Positions 55,401-61,400 of a DNA stretch of 64,000 bases are shown in pieces; the stretch's first letter is position 1; each line of letters starts with the position of its first letter. Position numbers and translations under genes: made by a program. Source of the stretch: Carposina sasakii. Its lineage: Eukaryota > Arthropoda > Insecta > Lepidoptera > Carposinidae. The DNA is taken from positions 2,542,001-2,606,000 of the forward strand of contig CP053175.1 in assembly GCA_014607495.2 (NCBI GenBank). Reading direction: 5' to 3'. The notes beneath the pieces are model-generated. The model had not been told where the DNA came from. It ran no database searches and saw only the letters and a list, made by a program, of their open reading frames with translations.

Positions 55401-58400
55401 CTGAGGGGCATTCTCTCGAGCGATGAGCTAACATCGTCATTTATATCTGGCGAGGCTCTCCTGAACGTAGCTGTAGGAACTTTTGTGATCGTGCAGTTCT
55501 GACTACTTCACTTCGAGAACACAGCCCCGTGTATATGATGTGTATACGCATATGTATATGTAAAGTGTGGACGCAGTCGCAAATGTAAAAACGTGAGTGA
55601 AAGTGAGTTTTGAGCGTCTAAAACGGCTACATAAACGGTACAACTGAAGTCATGGCCATACGCCATCAATGGATGGGCACATGACATAACCTGGAGCTAA
55701 CAAAAAATAAAAAAGGTTTGTTTACCATTACTAGCCAAAAAAAACTACAAAAACTGCATTCCTCCTCGTCCATAACACCACATAACTCGCTGCGCGGATG
55801 TTTTTTGATTTGACCCCGGTTGCGTTTTTCCTAACACTTGTTTGTATTAGGTATTGAATTGACTAATCTTTTTTGTCCTTTTTTTATGTAAACAAACACA
55901 CACTATTTTTATTAGATACATCTTTCTACTAGCCATCTGCTGTGACTTTGCTCTGGGCATAACTATAAAGTGCTTATGATACTGGTTGTAATGCAACACA
56001 AATACAGAATGAATTCGTTATTCTTCTGAAAGTGATTCTACCTATATCATCAGTGATCTAAAATCTTAACATTACAAGTTTTACACTTCTTTTCTACAAG
56101 TATACATACTTTTGACTATATTTACATAGCACTTACAGTTATAAAAGTAATTATTTTCCTACCTTGATTCACAGCAAACTTCTACAAAGCTTGACTATCT
56201 TGAACCAAAAAATAAAGAGGCCAAATATCTACATTTTTATAAAGCAGTGCAGCGAAGAAACTCTCTTAACTATTGACCTCAATGTTTTTGTGACGGTTGA
56301 AAATTACAGGGCCATTTTTAGTGAAGCTCGCTCTTAACCTTATGTCATAAGAATAAGGGTTTGATTTCAATGGTTGTACTTCTCAGTATCTTATGTAAGT
56401 ACCTTAAATGGTTATAAAAGTCCAGATAAAGTTATAAAAAAATACTTATGTTCTTCTTTTTAGAAATGGTGGTTGTGTAAATCTCTTGTTGTTCAAGAAA
56501 AACTTCCCTAGTTTGTACAGTGTTAAATGTGATATACCTACCTATGTGCATGTACAGTCCCCGACTAAACGATTTTGTTTATAATTATGTTGAAGGCAAA
56601 AATTATTATACTTCAAGATTTGAATTTGAATCATATTTTTGCGGCTGATTGTACTTTTGATTTAGACTTGAGTTACTATTCACTACGTTCTAGAAGAAAT
56701 CATATTATTTTTAACATTTAAAGTAAGTAGGAAAAGCTCGAACTTATTGACGTTTTGTAACGTAATCGTCATATTGTCAAATCTCAGATTTCTAAAGAAA
56801 TGCGTGCTTTACCTACTGGTCAAAAACTATTGCTTGTTGAATAAATGAAGTTTAGATATCAGTTGCTAATAAAACGAGCAATGTAATACAAATTATAGGC
56901 TATCATACATTGCTCGCTTAGTTAACCCGTAAGCTTCTGTACGCAAGTGAATAGTAACCATATGTATATTAATTGTCCTTGTATTGTTTTCCTAATTACT
57001 CATGTGTTCGTGGTTTTGGTTGGGATTGGTTTATGTGTTTAATTTATATTTGTCTTACGTTTCTTATGTGTATTTACATATAGTTTGTTGCAAGAAAACT
57101 AATGTGATGTTAATTTTGCAGTTTTGGACCGGCCGCCGTCTCAGATGAGTTATTTGGATCAGTTTCTTAAAGAAGCGCCTACGGAGAGGCATTACGATAA
57201 TGTGCCGGCAATGAATAATGAACAGGTATGTTTTTTAAATTGTAAAAAAGCTTGTAATATAAAACGTCACGTAATAATGTTTACTAAGTTCATGCTTTTG
57301 TTACTAAAGAGAGCTTTGCTATCTAATATTTCACGAGAGAAGTTAATCACGTACTATATCGAAAAGGTTGTTAGTATATCACTATACATAATAATGAATA
57401 ATGTAGTAGTTTTAAATAGCAATAGACTTTTTTTAAGATGAGCAAGTAGTCAACTTATAATAAGACTCGTGTGCTTTTACCTTTATGTTATGTAATACCA
57501 GCCCCCCTAGCATGACCTCGCATCGTGGATATCGTATCGTACGATGTCGTATCGTCTCTATACAAAATTCAACATGGCGGCTATATTTATCGTATTTTTA
57601 CAGGCTAAATGTCGATAAATCGGTTTATCATATCGTGTTTCGCAGGTTATGCTACTTGGGCAGGTGAAATTTTTCCTAAAGTCAGATAGATCTATTTGAA
57701 GGATAAAGTTAACGATATGACTTGGTTATGGTTAAGGTTTAGAGAAAGAAGGCATAAAATTTATTCATTATCAGTTAAAACTAACTGCCGATTGAAAAAT
57801 CTCCCTTAAGCCGAAGAAATGTTGTTGATTTAGTTTTTAACGCTTTCTATGTGTCCCTATTTTTTTGCATTTCCATTTTTATTTCCGCACAGATGTCGGC
57901 GCAATATCGCTACAGAAATACGCGCCATTGTTGTAGTCCGAAGGTATTTTGATGCTTTTTAATGTTGATTCGTGGGGCAGATACAGCAAGAAGGTGTTTA
58001 ACTTCGCGCATGGTGTTTTTGAAAACGAAAATATTTAATTGTGTATTTTTTGACGTTTTAAAATAAGCTGCTCACTAATATCTATAACTAAAGCATAAAC
58101 TAATAACTATTGCACATTTAATCAGCTTCTAGACCTTTATGATTGCCCTAATATACTTTTCTTATTCTTTGTTGTACACAAACATTCTTTGAATATTAAA
58201 AATATGTTAACTCGATTTGTATCTGCTCCATGTCTTAAGCTATGTCGCATGCACTCATCTGTTATACATATTTAGGACCGATTTTTCTAACGGTCAGCTA
58301 GCCTATATGAAGAATAAAGTTGCATTCTTCAATGAAGCATTATCACAGTCAATTACGCCCCCTGATTACGTAAAAGCAATAGCAAAGCCGAAGCCGCGCG

Positions 58401-61400
58401 ATCGCGATAATTGAGACTGTGTGTGTGCACGAGGCGATGTGCGGTGCCAGATGCGGGGCGCGGAAGGACGTCCCGAGCTCTCGTTGCGCGCACGCACACA
58501 CTCTCAATTATCGCGATCGCGCGGCTTCGGCTTTGCTATGGCTTTCACGTAATCAGGGGACGGGTTAATTTAAGATTCAATTACATCTGTCCCCGTTATT
58601 CTAAACGTAGCTGTGCGATCGCCTTTATCATCCTGTAGTTCTGTCTACCCCATTTCGGGAACACTGCCGTGTGTATATGTATGTATGTATGTTTTGCAGC
58701 TGATGTACGGATCCCAACAGTCGGCAGCGTTAAGCGGTTCCGCAGAGTCACAGGAGTCGCTTTCACAGCGTCCTGTATCGCCTACCTCAAGTCAGAGCTC
58801 GCCCGGCGATGTAAGTAACTCATTTTTATTGGGAATCTCATAGAATTTAGGTTAAAAGATCCATCATCATCATCATCAGCCTATTGCAGTCCACTGCTGG
58901 ACGTAGGCCTCCCCCAGGGCACGCCACAAGACTGCCATGGGGGGTATTTGCCCATAGTCACCACGCTGGGCAGGCGGGTTGGTGACCGTAGTTTGTATTT
59001 TGGACTATGTTGTCAACACGGGAGGCGCTGCTGCCCACCTCCCGGAAACCCTTAATCGCCTCGTACGATACCCACGGGCAGGCATGGGGTGGTACGAATT
59101 CTACTACTGCCGGCACCACGCGGCCAGTTACTATAATAATTAATATTAACGTACGTTCTATACTGCGAAAGTAGTAGTAAAAATATGACGTTGTATATAT
59201 ACCTTAAATAGATGGATAAAACTGTAACTTAGTAACATTTATTGATATCCATCAATGTACTATACAATTCATCATTTTTACGAGAGACATCTGGATAGCA
59301 ACGTTATCGAAACATTTCCTCCCAGAGTGGTGACTTCTTTCAGCCTACTATTTACTACCCTCAGCAACAACTTCCGTAGAGGTATTTATTCCTAGCACGC
59401 ATAACAGGAATCAACCAGATAGTAAAGGCCCGCGATAAAGGTTGGGAAGCATCGAGTGGTTGTGACTGATCACCGGCGATCGCTGAGTCCATTATCTACC
59501 TTAGATTTTTTAGATGGTCCGTTAAAAAAAAAACGAAACTAGCGTAAATATTTTATTGGGAATTATCTTTAATGTGTTTTGTTATTTCAAGTAAAAACTT
59601 AAATTCGAGAGACTACTTTCACAGTTCAATTTGCACAAGTGTTGCCATGGCCATAGAGGAATAAGGATGTCATAGAGTGCTAATGTCATACTAACTGCCT
59701 CGATGCACCATTAGACTTTTCGGTGCCTCACAATGCCAGTCCTTGACACTTAGATTGCATTACTGTAATGTACTACATTACTAATTGTACTAACATAAGT
59801 ATGTAATTCACACTTAAACCTAAAGTGTAAAAGATTAGGAATATGTGAACGGCACCGAGAGAAGACCTGACTAATGGTGCATCGAGGCAGTTAGTATGAT
59901 ATTAGCACTCTATCTTATTCCTCTATGGCCATGGTCAGGCTAATGCTGTTCGTATCGATATTTTAAAATTACAGTGTTTGTTTTTGCTTTAGTTAATTTG
60001 TGTCGACTTTATATTATGTGTATCCCTCTCAGCATGACCAATCGCTGGGCCCCGTGGTGCCCGGTAAGCAGAAGCTGCATCAGTTCCTCGTGAGGACCTT
60101 CAGCAGCCCCACCAAGTGCAACCACTGCACCTCGCTTATGGTAAGTGTTTTATGGGATTTAGGTACAAATTCTTTGCTAGTGTATACACGATACTCAAAC
60201 GATTTGAAGGTGATCACCTTGTACAAATGATTTTTTTGCAAATTTGTTTATGCCTCGTTTATCCATTGTGCGAATGGAAAGGCAAGGGGAACAACATTAC
60301 ATTTTAACCATTGTGTATGCACATGTATACCGTTTCATTTGATAGATATCCAATACATTTTTCTGTCAAAAGTTGTATTTTACACGCGGTGTACTAATAG
60401 CACCGCCTATGAAACTGCTAAGTTTCATTAAAGTCAGTTTGGTCGTTTTTACATAAAATAATAACGAACATTTTCTCAGAAATTTGAATATACATATAGT
60501 TTTTTTGGCGTTGTTCAATCTGTCGACGTATTTCACTGGCACATGTTTTCTTTTACTTCTCTCTGATTGATCCTTAAATTGAAGCGTAAAATAACAACGT
60601 TATCTGTTAAAACTGTTTCATTCTATATAGGTACACAATAAAATGTCGACAAAAAGTTAATCTTTAAATTTTTTACATTCGTATTCACATGGTTGTAATC
60701 TCTAAATGGGGTAGCCAGAGCTGCAGGATCACGATCCATAGGCCTATGCCTTAAATTTGGCGGTCAGCGGGGTGGGACACAAACACTACACCGCTACAGA
60801 GCAGCGTGAGCTCGCCCCGCCTACCCCCGAATTCGAGGGAGTGAATATGTATGTAAAAATTTGAAGCATTAACTTTTATAGCCGGAGCCAGGTGATATTG
60901 TTATTGATTTGCGACCCGCGCCCCCTAGATCGGGCTGACGCGGCAAGGCGTGGTGTGCGAGACGTGCGGCCTGGCGGTGCACACGCGGTGCTGTGCGCGC
61001 GTCGCGCCGCGCTGTCCGCTGCCGGCCGCGCGCGAGCGACGCCCGCCCGGCATCGACGTGGCGCGCGGACAGGGCACGGCCTACGAGGGATACGTCAAGG
61101 TAGGGGCCCTAGCGGATAACATTGACATTGGTCCATAATGTCAATACAATTTTATTGGTAGATATCTTATTATTATTTTTTTTTTATTATTATTCACATA
61201 CTTCACAACACATTAACTTAGTCCCACATTAAGATCCATAAGGTCTTGTGTCGTGGGTACTAAGCAACGGTATATAAATACATAGATAAGTATAGAAACA
61301 TCCATGACTCGGAAACAAACATCAATATTCATCATATCAATGTTTGCACCTACCGGGATTCGGACCCAGGACCTATGGCGCTGCAGGCAGGGCCACCACC

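Noticed and set aside
57124..57441. 105-codon ORF as an independent gene
   Set aside because: Its first 34 codons are gek exon 25; the rest reads through the GTATGT donor into intron.
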